Below, piece after piece: positions 54,501 to 64,000 of a DNA stretch of 64,000 nt. Source of the stretch: Cranoglanis bouderius (Eukaryota; Chordata; Actinopteri; Siluriformes; Cranoglanididae); contig CM042543.1 of the NCBI GenBank assembly GCA_023630585.1, positions 14,175,760-14,239,759 on the forward strand. Reading direction: 5' to 3'. Position 1 is the stretch's first letter; each line of letters opens with the position of its first letter. The position numbers and the translations under genes were made by a program. The notes under the pieces are model-generated. The model saw only the letters and a program-made list of their open reading frames with translations, had not been told where the DNA came from and did not search any database.

Positions 54501-56685
54501 TTATGGACTTTGCTTGATTTTGCATTAACATCTGTGATTGCAAAATCAAGAAATCCTGTAGGGACTGATTTATATAAATTAAAGATAATTTCCAAATTGT
54601 CTTTAGAATACGTAAAATTCTCGCTGTTTCACTTATTTACACTCCACATATCTGCTTCTGTGTTCACATTTTTTTTTATCTCTCGCTGTAACCTATATTC
54701 GTAGACATACTGGCATCAGAGACCCCAAATAAGAAGAATAATGTGATGTAAAGTGAATAAATGGCAAATCTAGTTGAATTTCTTTAAATTGTGGGCTTCC
54801 TTCCAAAGCGTTCATCTGGTATCATCATCCTATTTCACATTTCAGCTTATTATGCTCGTTCTGAGTTTTTTGATGAAGACTTAATGGGTCAGAGAGAACA
54901 AATGGTAGGTTTGACTGTGCTTTTAATTCCCTTTTGGGTGATTTTGGATTCTAGTACTGCTCTTAGGGCTCACTGCTAATCTTCTTTTTACACCTACAGT
55001 ATCTACACTTCCTAACAAATGGTATGCAGTTTTATGTCTGTGAAATGTGCCTGGTGTGACACAATCCTACAAATCCTCATATACTGAAATGAAGAGAGTT
55101 TCAGTGCTGTAGCATATTACACTGTTGGTCAGAACTGGAAAAAAAAGAAATCCTTACTGCAATGTAGTTCACTCCATATAGCACAGGTCTCTAGGGGCCG
55201 TACACTGTAATTCCAAACACTTCAAGAAAACATCCCAGAACTGGGTCAAGCTGCTAGTTAATTCCACTTTATGGAATGATTTAGTAGTGCATCTGGAATG
55301 TCATCAGCAGGTTCTTCATTTCTTACAGTTACACATCTGCTGAGCACATCCCCTGTTTATGTTCGAGGAGTATCGTATACTTGCTTTGTGCATACTCACA
55401 TCATAAAAGTTTTTTAGGCAGCAGCAGCATAGTAGGACATTGCCAATGAGCTCCTGCCTTGCAGATCTGTTAATTAGCATATGAGCTCCTGCCAGATTAA
55501 CGAGGGAAATAAGATAAACCCCAGGGAGGTGTTTATTAGAAACTCAGCATGTTCCCAGTCCACGGGCATCAGGGTTACATTAGCTGAATATTACTCATCA
55601 TTTACTAAAGACTTTAACACACACACAGAACTGTGTGTTGGTGAGCTGAAAAGATTGACAGGTTGATTTGATCCTGAACTTTACATAAAGAGATGCAATG
55701 AACAGCATTTAGGTAATTAAATAATCTCTTTTTCTACTTGACACACCAGTAGTACACAAAATATTTAAGCATACAAGAATCACTGATTTCTCAAACTTTG
55801 AAATGCTCTTAAACCTCAACGCAGTACAAACATTCTATCAGAAACTTCAACTCTACATCAGTTTCCTTATGCCGGCATTGGTGGGTTATTTGTTGCTCTT
55901 TTGAAAGACTGTATTGATTGCCTCTGTATCTGTATACCCAGCTGGTGCCAGATTAGTTTGTACGCTGTCAGTGGTATATCGTGCTTCAATACTTACCACA
56001 CTTGCCATACTTAACACACAAAATTTCTAAGGTAGAGACAAAGAGAAATCAGCAAAATGTTGTCAAACCAAAACCTACAATCTTGTCACGACTGACAGAC
56101 ATGCAGCTATAAGATATGCTAACTGGTCTATGACACTATGAGAAATGCTAACAGTGCTGAAAATGTTCTGGTTAATTGTAACACAATGCAAATAAATACT
56201 ATGTGCATACCTAGATGTCTGAGTTTAGTGTTGAATGCCTATATGTTAAGCCTGAACTAATGTAACAGTGGGGGAGGGGGGGTCTATTTATAAAGTGTGT
56301 GCTTTTGCCTAATGATTGCCTTACAGATGTGTCCCAAGGGCCCTGTCACTGCTGAAACCAAAAACTCCCATGATGAAATTCATGATGAATTTCCAGATTT
56401 TGATTAGCCACACCTGTTCACAATCATACACTCCTTTAAATAACAAATGTAAATGACTGTAAATGTAAATAAAAGAAATATAACAAATAATAAATGATTT
56501 TCAACAGGTCATTGTGACTTATTACATGTTCTAGGTTTTTAAATATCGCTCTGCTCTTTGATTTTGTCTGACTGTGACTCTGACTTACACAATAAATCTG
56601 CACTTGCATCCAGCCTGCCCGAATCTGACACCAGGCTTCAGAGACAATACAATACAACACTAATGGTGCAAAAACTAAACTTAAC
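54501..56685. other. intergenic, nothing recognised
   Basis: About 2.2 kb without gene, SINE or transposon ends that I can support. Confidence 0.6.
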
Positions 56686-56850
56686 TACACTAGGGAGAGG
56701 AATACCTGGTACATTTCATAACCTTGGTTTTTGACAGGTCTAGGTCAAAGATCATCATCAATCATATGTTTGTTGACAAGTGTATGTCAGTGAGCCCCCC
56801 CCAGTAAAACTAGATCTCTTCTGACGTTATCATTTTACTAATCTTTCAAG
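56686..56850 (+). repeat. left arm of the 5.4-kb inverted repeat
   Basis: Pairs with 61966-62129. Includes gacctgtc/gacaggtc and a C8 run. Confidence 0.85.
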
Positions 56851-56953
56851 ACTGTGCATAAACCATGCCTTCTCCCAAGACTCCACCCTAATGATGTGTA
56901 AATGAGTTTGTCTACATATTTGAATTAAAACCTTCTGAGCATCAGCACGCAGT

Positions 56954-57064
56954 ATGTCTCATGAATTCAGACCCTATTTTTACAACTCGGTCGCTACCTT
57001 GGATAATGATGTTACCAGTTCTGGTTTTGAAGTGCATGAAAACATTGGTGAAACCCTAGTTTAG
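56954..57064 (+). CDS. unrecognised 36-residue reading frame inside the left arm
   Basis: ATG to TAG, beginning MSHEFRPYFYNSVATLDN and ending ENIGETLV; acidic second half. It starts about 100 bases inside the left arm and points inward. It may be the first exon or remnant of a transposon protein. I recognise no family, and at this length chance is possible. Confidence 0.25.
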   Translation: MSHEFRPYFYNSVATLDNDVTSSGFEVHENIGETLV

Positions 57065-57190
57065 GAATCTTACACACAATCTTACACACAATCCCTTCAC
57101 ACAAAGGAATTTTTGGTTATGCAGCACGCAAGCAAAAAGAATTGAAATACTTTCAAACAGTGAATCATGCATAAGTGATTTGAATGGGAC

Positions 57191-57925
57191 TTGAAGTCAA
57201 AACCAAAAGGTATTTTTGGAGGCCTTCTCAATATACATAGTGTTTTATCAAAAAGAGAAGAAGTTCGACACTTATTGAGTGAATCTAATTTGGACTTCTT
57301 ATCACTGAGTGAAACTTGGTTAAACACTACTATTCCTACAAATATGATTTATGTCCCTGGTTATACATGTTACAGGAAAGATAGATTGTCTGGTAAAGGA
57401 GGTGGGGTACTGGTTTATATTAGAGATATTTTTAAATGTTCTGTGATTGAACTGGAAACATTTGGGTTAGAATGTTTAATTTTAAATGTAGTATTATCAA
57501 AAACGAATTTTAATATCATGGTGTTATATAACCCTCCTTCTCATAATGTTTTGTTTTACCATGATTTTGATGAACTGTTTAAATTGTTAAATTGTTGTAC
57601 TGAAACAATTTTACTGGGAGATTTTAATATAAAATGGTTGAATAACAGTAAGAGAAAAAATCTCAAAATTATTGCATCTAAATACAAATTGCATCAAATG
57701 ATAACGAGTCCTACAAGAATCACTCGAACTAGTAAAACACTGATAGATTTCATTTTTATAAATAAACCAGAGCAAATTACTAAAATGTGTACTTTGTTAA
57801 CAGTTTGTTTATTTGCGTTATTAGTTGGTTTTATTTGCTTACAAACAATTTGTTTGTCTGATCATAATTTGACCTTGACTGTCAGAAAATTAACAAAACA
57901 ACACTTTCAGAGTCGTTTTTTTTAG
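57191..57925 (+). pseudogene. LINE endonuclease region
   Basis: Endonuclease motifs in order: LNIHSV, LSLSETWLNT (catalytic Glu), KGGGVLVYIRD, TILLGDFNIKW (Asp/Asn of GDFN), TSKTLIDFIF and LSDHNLTLTV (SDH). All main catalytic residues remain, but it is cut off from its own reverse transcriptase by stops and insertions. An extra hydrophobic stretch before SDHN looks like a small insertion. Confidence 0.88.
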
Positions 57926-58077
57926 AACCAGAGTTAATAATTCACAAACTGGAATTCCCAAGCAGAAAATGTCTCAGTTTGAAATGAGTTTTGTCTTCAT
58001 CTTTTTATATTTCACAGGTTGATCAAGATAAAATCGGTAAAATTATTAATCAATTAAACAATTCAAAAGCTAGAGAT

Positions 58078-58878
58078 TGTTAGAGTCTCTCGCTCTCGCT
58101 ACGCAGCTAGCGGCGGCTAGCGGAGTAGCGTACTTCCGCATTCCACTGAGCGCACTCCAGCGCTATTCATGAAAACCCTCCAGACTGTTTCATTCATGAA
58201 CTCACGTTTGTTTTCTTTGCCAAGTGCGTTTGTTTTCATTCACGTCATGTCTCCGCCTCCTGTGTGTTACCATGTACTTGTGTTTTGGTTTGTGTCATGT
58301 CTCCACCTCCGTATGTTTATTGGTTCTTTGGTTTGCGTCATGTCTCTGTCCCCGTTCGCTTATTGGGTTTCTGTTTATTGATTGATGATTCGTCTCAGGT
58401 GTTTTGAGTTTCAGTTCGTTTACTCTTAATGTGTTTGTGTATAAAAAAAACTCTTTTGTTTCCGCTTCGTTGTGGAGTATTAGATTAAGAATGAGTATGT
58501 GCGCTAAGGTGATTTCTTTCTTGTATTCTTTCGCCCCTAGTTCATGGTTCCCAGACCAACTATCTATGTTCGTAGTTTGTTATCCGTAGCTCGTTGTTCG
58601 TGGTTCCCATACCACCTCCTTACGTCGTGTTTGCTCCTTTTTGTTTTCGTTTCTTCATTCAAGTGTTTCTCTCTTTTTTTTACATTTCCAACATATGGAT
58701 TACTTCGCTGTGGATTACTGCCTTTTTTGTTTAATGGATTATCTCGTTTTGAATTATTCCTTTATGTTCGCTGGATTATGGTTTGTGTTCTGTTCCTTTA
58801 CTTTTGATTTGAAGTGTTCCTCATAAACTGAAGTTTCCCCTGCAAATGCATCCTGACTCTCCTTCAGTTTACATGACA
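58078..58878 (+). mobile_element. solo LTR (801 bp) with 5-bp target duplication
   Basis: Starts TGTTAG and ends ATGACA, flanked on both sides by GAGAT (58073-58077 and 58879-58883). Contains a TATA-like tataaaa at 58440. The 5-bp duplication and TG...CA ends fit a Gypsy-type or other LTR retrotransposon; no internal gag/pol remains, so it is a solo LTR. Its strand is inferred from the TATA position. Gene-like frames within it have no coding support. Confidence 0.75.
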
Positions 58879-59909
58879 GAGATATATTCGAGTTAGATGC
58901 TTCTCTTATTAAAAAACATAGTGCAACACTGGTAAGCCCAATAGCACATTTGGTATATTTATCTATTAAAACTGGTGAGTTTACACAAAATCTAAAAAAC
59001 AGGTGTGGTGACCCCAGTTTTTAAGTCTTTTTTTAAGACTGATGAGGTAGGTAATTATAGACCCATCTCAATTACTCCAGTAATTTCCAAAGTCTTAGAA
59101 AAGTTAGTGGTTGAACAATTAATGAATTACTTGGGGAAAAAAATAATCTTTTAAACTCTAAGCAGTTTGGATTCCGGCCAAAGTATTCAACAGAAATGGC
59201 TATATGTCATTTTATAGATACCATAAAAAGTAGTTTGGATCAATGAAAAGTAGTGGGAACAGTATTTTTAGACTTTAAAAAGGCTTTTGATACTGTGAAT
59301 CATGAAGTACTTATAAATAAATTGAAACAAATTAACTTTTCTCAACAAGCTCTAAAATGGTTAAAATCATATCTGGGTTGTAGACAGCAGTGTGTTAAAA
59401 TTAGTGGTGTGAAGTCATCATTTCAAATATGTAAACTAGGTGTACCACAAGGTTCAATATTGGGTCCTTTGCTTTTTTTGTTTATATATAAATGTTTTAA
59501 CCCAAAATTTGCAAGGACATCAGTTGTCAAATGTATGCAGATGACACAATTATTTATGTAACAGCAGAAAATTCTCATTTGGCTGCAAAAATGTTAACCA
59601 GGCAACTGGTCAGTGTTTCCCAGTGGCTGCAGGATAACTGTTTCACTTTAAATTACACCAAAACAGTTTCAATGTGTTCATCACTAAAGAACAAAGCATT
59701 GGATGTATTTAAAATCAAAATAGACCAAAAGGAAATCAAGGAAGTGAGTGAATTTAAATATTTAGGTGTCACTGTACTGTAGACTCCAAGCTAAAGGTTC
59801 ACATCTATGGAACACCATGCATGTAGATTTAAAGTTGCAATCAGAACTCACAGTTTTCTCTACAGAGCTGAAACAATGGCTGAAATCTTTACAGCGATGT
59901 GAACACTGA
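58879..59909 (+). pseudogene. LINE reverse transcriptase region
   Basis: Frames in order: LDASLIKKHS, VGNYRPISITPV, then VGTVFLDFKKAFDTVNHEVL (59250 on, first catalytic Asp), LGVPQGSILGPLLF, and in a shifted frame MYADDTIIYV (59531 on, catalytic YADD), EFKYLGVT and the C-terminal tail. Several stops and at least one frameshift (near 59520) make it dead. Confidence 0.88.
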
Positions 59910-60080
59910 GTACCTTAGGCTTATTATGGTTGGTTAAGTTTATATTTTCTTTTTGTATGTAGGACAATTTACATTTTATGTTTGTGACTTTGTATAAAGT
60001 TACATATGTGCTTGGGTATGTCAGTATGCCATTGTTTGATTGTTTATGTACAACATATACACACATAGTTATCTGTATAT

Positions 60081-61183
60081 ACAGTGGGGGGGGAGTATTT
60101 GATCCCCTGCTGATTTTGTACGTTTGCTCACTGACAAAGAAATGATCAGTCTATAATTTTAATGGTAGGTGTATTTTAACAGTGAGAGACAGAATAACAA
60201 CAAAAAAATCCAGAAAAACGCATTTCAAAAAAGTTATAAATTGATTTGCATTTTAATGAGTGAAATAAGTATTTGACCCCTTCGACTTAGTACTTGGTGG
60301 CAAAACCCTTGTTGGCAATCACAGAGCCTGTTCTGTCACACGTCACACAGACGTTTCTTATAGTTGGCCACCAGGTTTGCACACATCTCAGGAGGGATTT
60401 TGTCCCACTCCTCTTTGCAGATCCTCTCCAAGTCATTATGGTCATTTTCAATGCCCTGGCTGAGGGAAAGAGGTTCTCACCCAAGATTTGACGGTACATG
60501 GCCCCGTCCATCATCCCTTTGATGTGGTGCAGTTGTCCTGTCCCCTTAGCAGAAAAACACCCCCAAAACATAATGTTCCCACCTTCATGTTTGATGGTGG
60601 GGATGGTGTTATGACTTGGGGTCATAGGCAGCATTCCTCCTCCTCCAAACACGGCGACTTGAGTTGATGCCAAAGAGATCTGACCACAACACTTTCACCC
60701 AGTTCTCCTCTGAATCATTCAGGCAAACTTCATATGGGCCTGTACATGTGCTTTCTTGAGCAGGGGGACCTTGCGGGCGCTGCAGGATTTCAGTCCTTCA
60801 CGGCATAGTGTGTTGCCAATTGTTTTCTTGGTGATTATGGTCCCAGCTGCCTTGAGATCATTAACAAGATCCTCCCGGGTAGTTCTGGGCTGATTCCTCA
60901 CTGTTCTCATGATCACTGAAACTCCACGAGGTGAGATCTTGCATGGAGCCCCAGACCGAGGGAGACTGACAGTTTCTTCCATTTGCGAATAATCGCACCA
61001 ACTGTTGTCACCTTCTCACTAAGCTGCTTGGCAATGGTCTTGTAGCCCATTCCAGCCTTGTGTAGGTCTACAATCTTGTCCCTGACAGCCTTGGACAGGT
61101 CTTTGGTCTTGGCCATAGTGGAGAGTTTGGAATCTGATTGATTGATTGCTTCTGTGGACAGGTGTCTTTTTACAGGTAACAAA
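60081..61183 (-). mobile_element. non-autonomous Tc1 family 1, copy C (one end missing)
   Basis: Plus-strand left end tacagtgggg...gtatttgatcccctgctg; the opposite end stops after ttttacaggtaacaaa at about 61183 and lacks its inverted repeat and the palindrome seen in copies A and B. Inserted right beside the LINE 3' end. Confidence 0.88.
60287..61116 (-). pseudogene. Tc1 transposase pseudogene, copy C
   Basis: Same shared lesions as copies A and B (frameshift after IIRKWKK; loss of ETKIE; deletion after SARALKM). A private insertion of about 20 bases (cctgttctgtcacacgtcac near 60328) disrupts the last codons. Confidence 0.88.
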
Positions 61184-61566
61184 TTAATGTTGATAAACCA
61201 TTTATTTCACCCAATTGACAATTTTTTTTATTGACTAAAGTGAACAAGTTCCTGGTTTGTATTTTCACAGCACTGCATGGAACATTACTATTAACAGAAG
61301 TATAAATTGTTACAGATGCCACAACTCTGCTTCAACATGAATATTGACTTTAAAACCAACTGTGGACACGCAAATGCTAATTTGGTGCACTTAAAATATG
61401 CATTTTTGTCGTTTTGACTTGCTAAAATGACTGGTAAGAAAGTTAATTCATTATACATACCTGTTTTTTTTCGGGGGGGGGGCCTCATACCCTTACTCAT
61501 ATGTTTTTAACAGTCGGGGTGTGTGTGGGTGTGGGTGGGTGGAGAGTTGTGGAGGGATGGGTGTCT

Positions 61567-61845
61567 ATGTGTGTGTGTTCTCCATTTTAGTCTGTAGACC
61601 TCTGGTGAAAAGAAATCCAAGTCACACTCATCAAAGGTTACGGTCTCAGTAGCATTGCTCCAGTGGATGTGACCCGGTCCAGATAACTTGAAAAGCACTA
61701 TGACTCCTTTTTCTGCATTGAAAAAAAAAGCCGGTTGTACAACCAGTTGACATGAACCAATATTGAATATTTTCATGCTCTAAAATTTTTGCAAATCTTC
61801 CCAAAGTAGATTTAACCTTTTTTGGTGCATCCGGACAAGCGGCCA
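61567..61845 (-). pseudogene. unrecognised reading frame inside the right arm (broken)
   Basis: Minus-strand frame starting MAACPDAPKKVKSTLGRFAK and continuing ILEHENIQYWFMSTGCTTGF. At a run of nine T (minus strand) it passes to another frame that continues NAEKGVIVLFKLSGPGHIHW and CDLDFFSPEVYRLKW. Composition is protein-like on both sides of the run, so a one-base slip is likely. Family not recognised; it points inward from the right arm. Confidence 0.35.
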
Positions 61846-61909
61846 TAGTTGCACTCAAAGAATCAACGATATTCCATATGCAGAAAGGTAAAGTATTTGA
61901 AGGGGGAAA

Positions 61910-61962
61910 TGTGCGGGGTGGGCTGTGTGTGGGGGGGAGGGGGTGTGTGTGTGGGGGGGGAG
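61910..61962. repeat. G/GT-rich simple repeat
   Basis: gtggggggga, gggggtgtgtgtgtggg units. A second GT-rich patch lies at 61515-61580. Both fall inside the inverted-repeat unit. Confidence 0.8.
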
Positions 61963-61965
61963 TAC

Positions 61966-62129
61966 TAAAGATTAGTAAAATCATAACGTCAAAAGAGATC
62001 TAGTTTTACTGGGGGGGGCTCACTGACCTACACTTGTCAACAAACATATGATTGATGATGACCTTTGACCTAGACCTGTCAAAAACCAAGGTTAAGAAAT
62101 GTACCAGGTAATCCTCTCTCTTACACTGT
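61966..62129 (-). repeat. right arm of the 5.4-kb inverted repeat
   Basis: Reverse complement of 56686-56850, with a G9 run opposite the C8 run and a handful of substitutions. Confidence 0.85.
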
Positions 62130-64000
62130 ATGAACTGCTGTTTTAGGTTAACGTACTTGGGGTTTTATGTAAAATAAAATGCAACCATTCATGCGATAAT
62201 GGTACAATAATGCGATCTAGAGAACATAGCACAGAATCATATAACCAAGATGATTTTTTTTTTTTTTGCCCAAATACATTTATCCCAAGCTTAACATTTC
62301 AGATCTATCAAAAGCATTATGAATTTTACTATAGACAAGGCTTCTGATATTTAATAACAAAATAGCTTTCAAGCCCATAGTTACTCTAAAGTACTCCTGA
62401 GACAATTGGTATATAATTTGCACATCTAAGATGCAAGGGGTTCAATATTCTGATTAATTAACATAGCACTATTTAATAAAATTGTGTTGATAAATCCGGC
62501 CATCAGAAATATTACAATTCCCCAGTGGAATTGAATAAACTGCACATACAAACACAATAGGAGACTGCAGTACAGTGTCTCTTGTGTTGTCACTGCACCT
62601 GTTTCATCCATTACCACAAAATGAGTGGAACTACTGTAAACAAGTAGAAGCGTTTGGAGAGGAAACTCCAAATTATGTGTATGTGTATTATGTGATTATG
62701 TGTATCATAAAAATCACTAAAAGCGGAGATACTGAAAGCAAATTATTAGAGGACATACTATAAACATTGCAAAATGTATAAAACTGTCACATTGTGTTTT
62801 GTATTTGTGCTTAAATCATATACAAGTACCACATGCAATATCATTAATCATAAACATGATGAACAATAAAACCTACACATGAAGATAATCTGACCATGAT
62901 TTCCTTTCTGTGATATGCCATATTTTAACGTTAGGATGCACCTATGAACAGATACATCTCAGAGCCATGATCTTACTGTGTCAAAGAAAGCAGCCTTAAC
63001 TGAGCTATATTTTATTACATATTGGTTTATGTGGGGAAAACCCCACTAGAATAATTAATAAATAAATAAATAAACAAACAAACAAACAAACAAACAAATA
63101 AATAAATAAGTGTTTCTGGTTTGTCAGATTTATTTAACTTAAACCTCTATGTCTTGTTTCATTTATCAATCAATGTAGGTGTGATCAGTCTTAATATATG
63201 CGTTCCTAATAGCAAGTGATGCAGATGACTTCAGTGGTACAAAGATCATTGCTGGAGACAAAGTGGGACAATCCTATAATGAATAACGTCTTCAGTATAT
63301 GCAAAGTTTTACAGCTTGTGTTTTTACAAATCTGTTGCAGGTGTAGCACTGCACTAGTAAAACAGATCAAATAAAATAAAATGTACAAATTTTCTTACTG
63401 CACATAACCAGGAGCATTTTCATATTTTAAGATGATTTCTGTGTGAAAACATGTGAACAAATAACAACAGCAACCCTGAAAACATGTTTACAAAAACATA
63501 TAGTATTTAATGTATTATAACTAATAAAACATGTTCTTACATGGGTTCAACTAAACAAATCTCAAATATACAGTCCTTAAGTTACCTATTTGAAGAAATA
63601 TATAGGCTTAATACATACAGTGTAACAGGAAGATAGATAACTTATACTACAGAGCTGGATTTATGTGTTAGTGAGCTAACTTTGAGGTAAGCTTATAATA
63701 GACCTGAGTTCAGATCATTACCTTAAACAGTAGCATGCTAACCCTTAAATCCATCTTAATAGTACAGTATGTCTTTCAATACTGTTCTTTTTTTAATATC
63801 TTAAAGATGCTGTAATCGATTGTTAAACAAGAACCGTCTCTATCACTAAAATAGATGCACTGAAAAAGAAGTCTCTGTCCAGTGTGACTGTAGAGGCCAA
63901 AAAGAATGACGCTCAACCAAAATGTCCAGTTCCACCAACGCTGCCAAAAATAACGAGTGCCACAGAAAAGGAAGCATTCAGTTAGCAATAGGACCAAGCA
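62130..64000. other. intergenic, nothing recognised
   Basis: A/T-rich sequence with short frames only and a tetranucleotide tract at 63055-63109. Confidence 0.6.
63055..63109. repeat. (AAAT)n(AAAC)n(AAAT)n microsatellite
   Basis: Tandem taaa/aaca tetranucleotides switching from AAAT to AAAC and back. Confidence 0.95.

Larger units (their letters stand above)
57180..60075 (+). mobile_element. LINE (CR1/L2/Rex1-like), broken, with a nested LTR
   Basis: Carries an apurinic-type endonuclease region, then a reverse transcriptase, the order of Jockey-superfamily LINEs. The first part of ORF2 is interrupted by the LTR at 58078-58878; before and after it the frame joins smoothly (NNSKARD, then LDASLIKKHS). 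After YLGVT (59762-59776) a deletion leads to the C-terminal FSTELKQWLKSLQRCEH motif ending near 59909. The 5' end is undefined. Confidence 0.85.
56686..62129. mobile_element. 5.4-kb unit bounded by ~165-bp inverted repeats
   Basis: The left arm 56686-56850 and right arm 61966-62129 are reverse complements with few mismatches: cctggtacatttc, accttggtttttgacaggtc, atcatcatcaatcatatgtt, gagcccccccc, aaaactagatctctt. Unexplained interior DNA occupies 56853-57180 and 61186-61961; the rest is a LINE, a solo LTR and a Tc1 copy. The arms suggest a DNA transposon that received later insertions, but I do not recognise its transposase. Confidence 0.6.

Noticed and set aside
58169..58826. Phe/Val-rich membrane-like frames of 60-87 residues
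   Set aside because: All fall inside the solo LTR, in several frames, with T-rich composition; no family match.
61646..61984. Pro/His/Thr-rich N-terminus of a 112-residue minus-strand frame
   Set aside because: That part is encoded by a G/GT simple repeat and the inverted-repeat arm; only the later half looks protein-like and is listed separately.

Overview
The window looks like nuclear DNA of a ray-finned fish. Evidence: vertebrate genes split by GT-AG introns, very many Tc1/mariner copies, tRNA- and 5S-derived SINEs of teleost type, and long (TA)n/(CA)n tracts. The repeat mix (a 'gggacatgctgtta' palindromic MITE, a SINE ending in 'gccaaatgccataaatg') recalls ostariophysan fish, perhaps a catfish; that part is inference. 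Nothing is prokaryotic.

Two protein-coding genes are supported, both on the minus strand. (1) stxbp5 (tomosyn-1) lies complete from its start codon at 43358 to its stop at 12240. I rebuilt 25 core coding exons with matching GT-AG sites and unbroken phase (1095 codons plus stop), plus six optional exon candidates in the linker before the last third. The product is a cytosolic syntaxin-binding protein: a double WD40 propeller related to Lgl, then an R-SNARE helix without a membrane anchor. (2) samd5 exon 1 (SAM domain protein) is at 1521-1973; its later exon lies beyond the left edge. Order and orientation (stxbp5 then samd5, head to tail) match human 6q24, which supports calling the large gene stxbp5 and not stxbp5l. 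I cannot tell a from b among teleost duplicates.

Layout: 1-2650 samd5 exon 1, its 5' region and a dispersed repeat in its intron; 2650-9150 intergenic DNA with two Tc1 relics; about 9150-12239 probable stxbp5 3' UTR with A, G and T homopolymers; 12240-43358 stxbp5, with introns carrying a nested Tc1/TIR element (20.9-22.8 kb), a GAGT-rich satellite (28.5 kb), two sister deleted Tc1 elements (16.3 and 32.3 kb), SINEs and MITEs; 43.36-43.8 kb CpG-rich stxbp5 5' region; 43.9-64 kb no recognisable host gene, but a dense transposon landscape: nested MITEs, a full-length non-autonomous Tc1 (44.6-46.0), a nearly complete Tc1 (48.3-49.9), a 5S-rRNA-derived SINE (51.9-52.5), and a 5.4-kb unit bounded by ~165-bp inverted repeats (56.7-62.1) that holds a LINE, a solo LTR inside the LINE, and another Tc1.

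The most unusual items are: the run of small phase-1/phase-1 optional exons in the tomosyn linker; three Tc1 copies that share the same crippling deletions and so look like an amplified non-autonomous lineage; and the 5.4-kb inverted-repeat unit with two unrecognised short reading frames just inside its ends. No undescribed defence or metabolic system was found.
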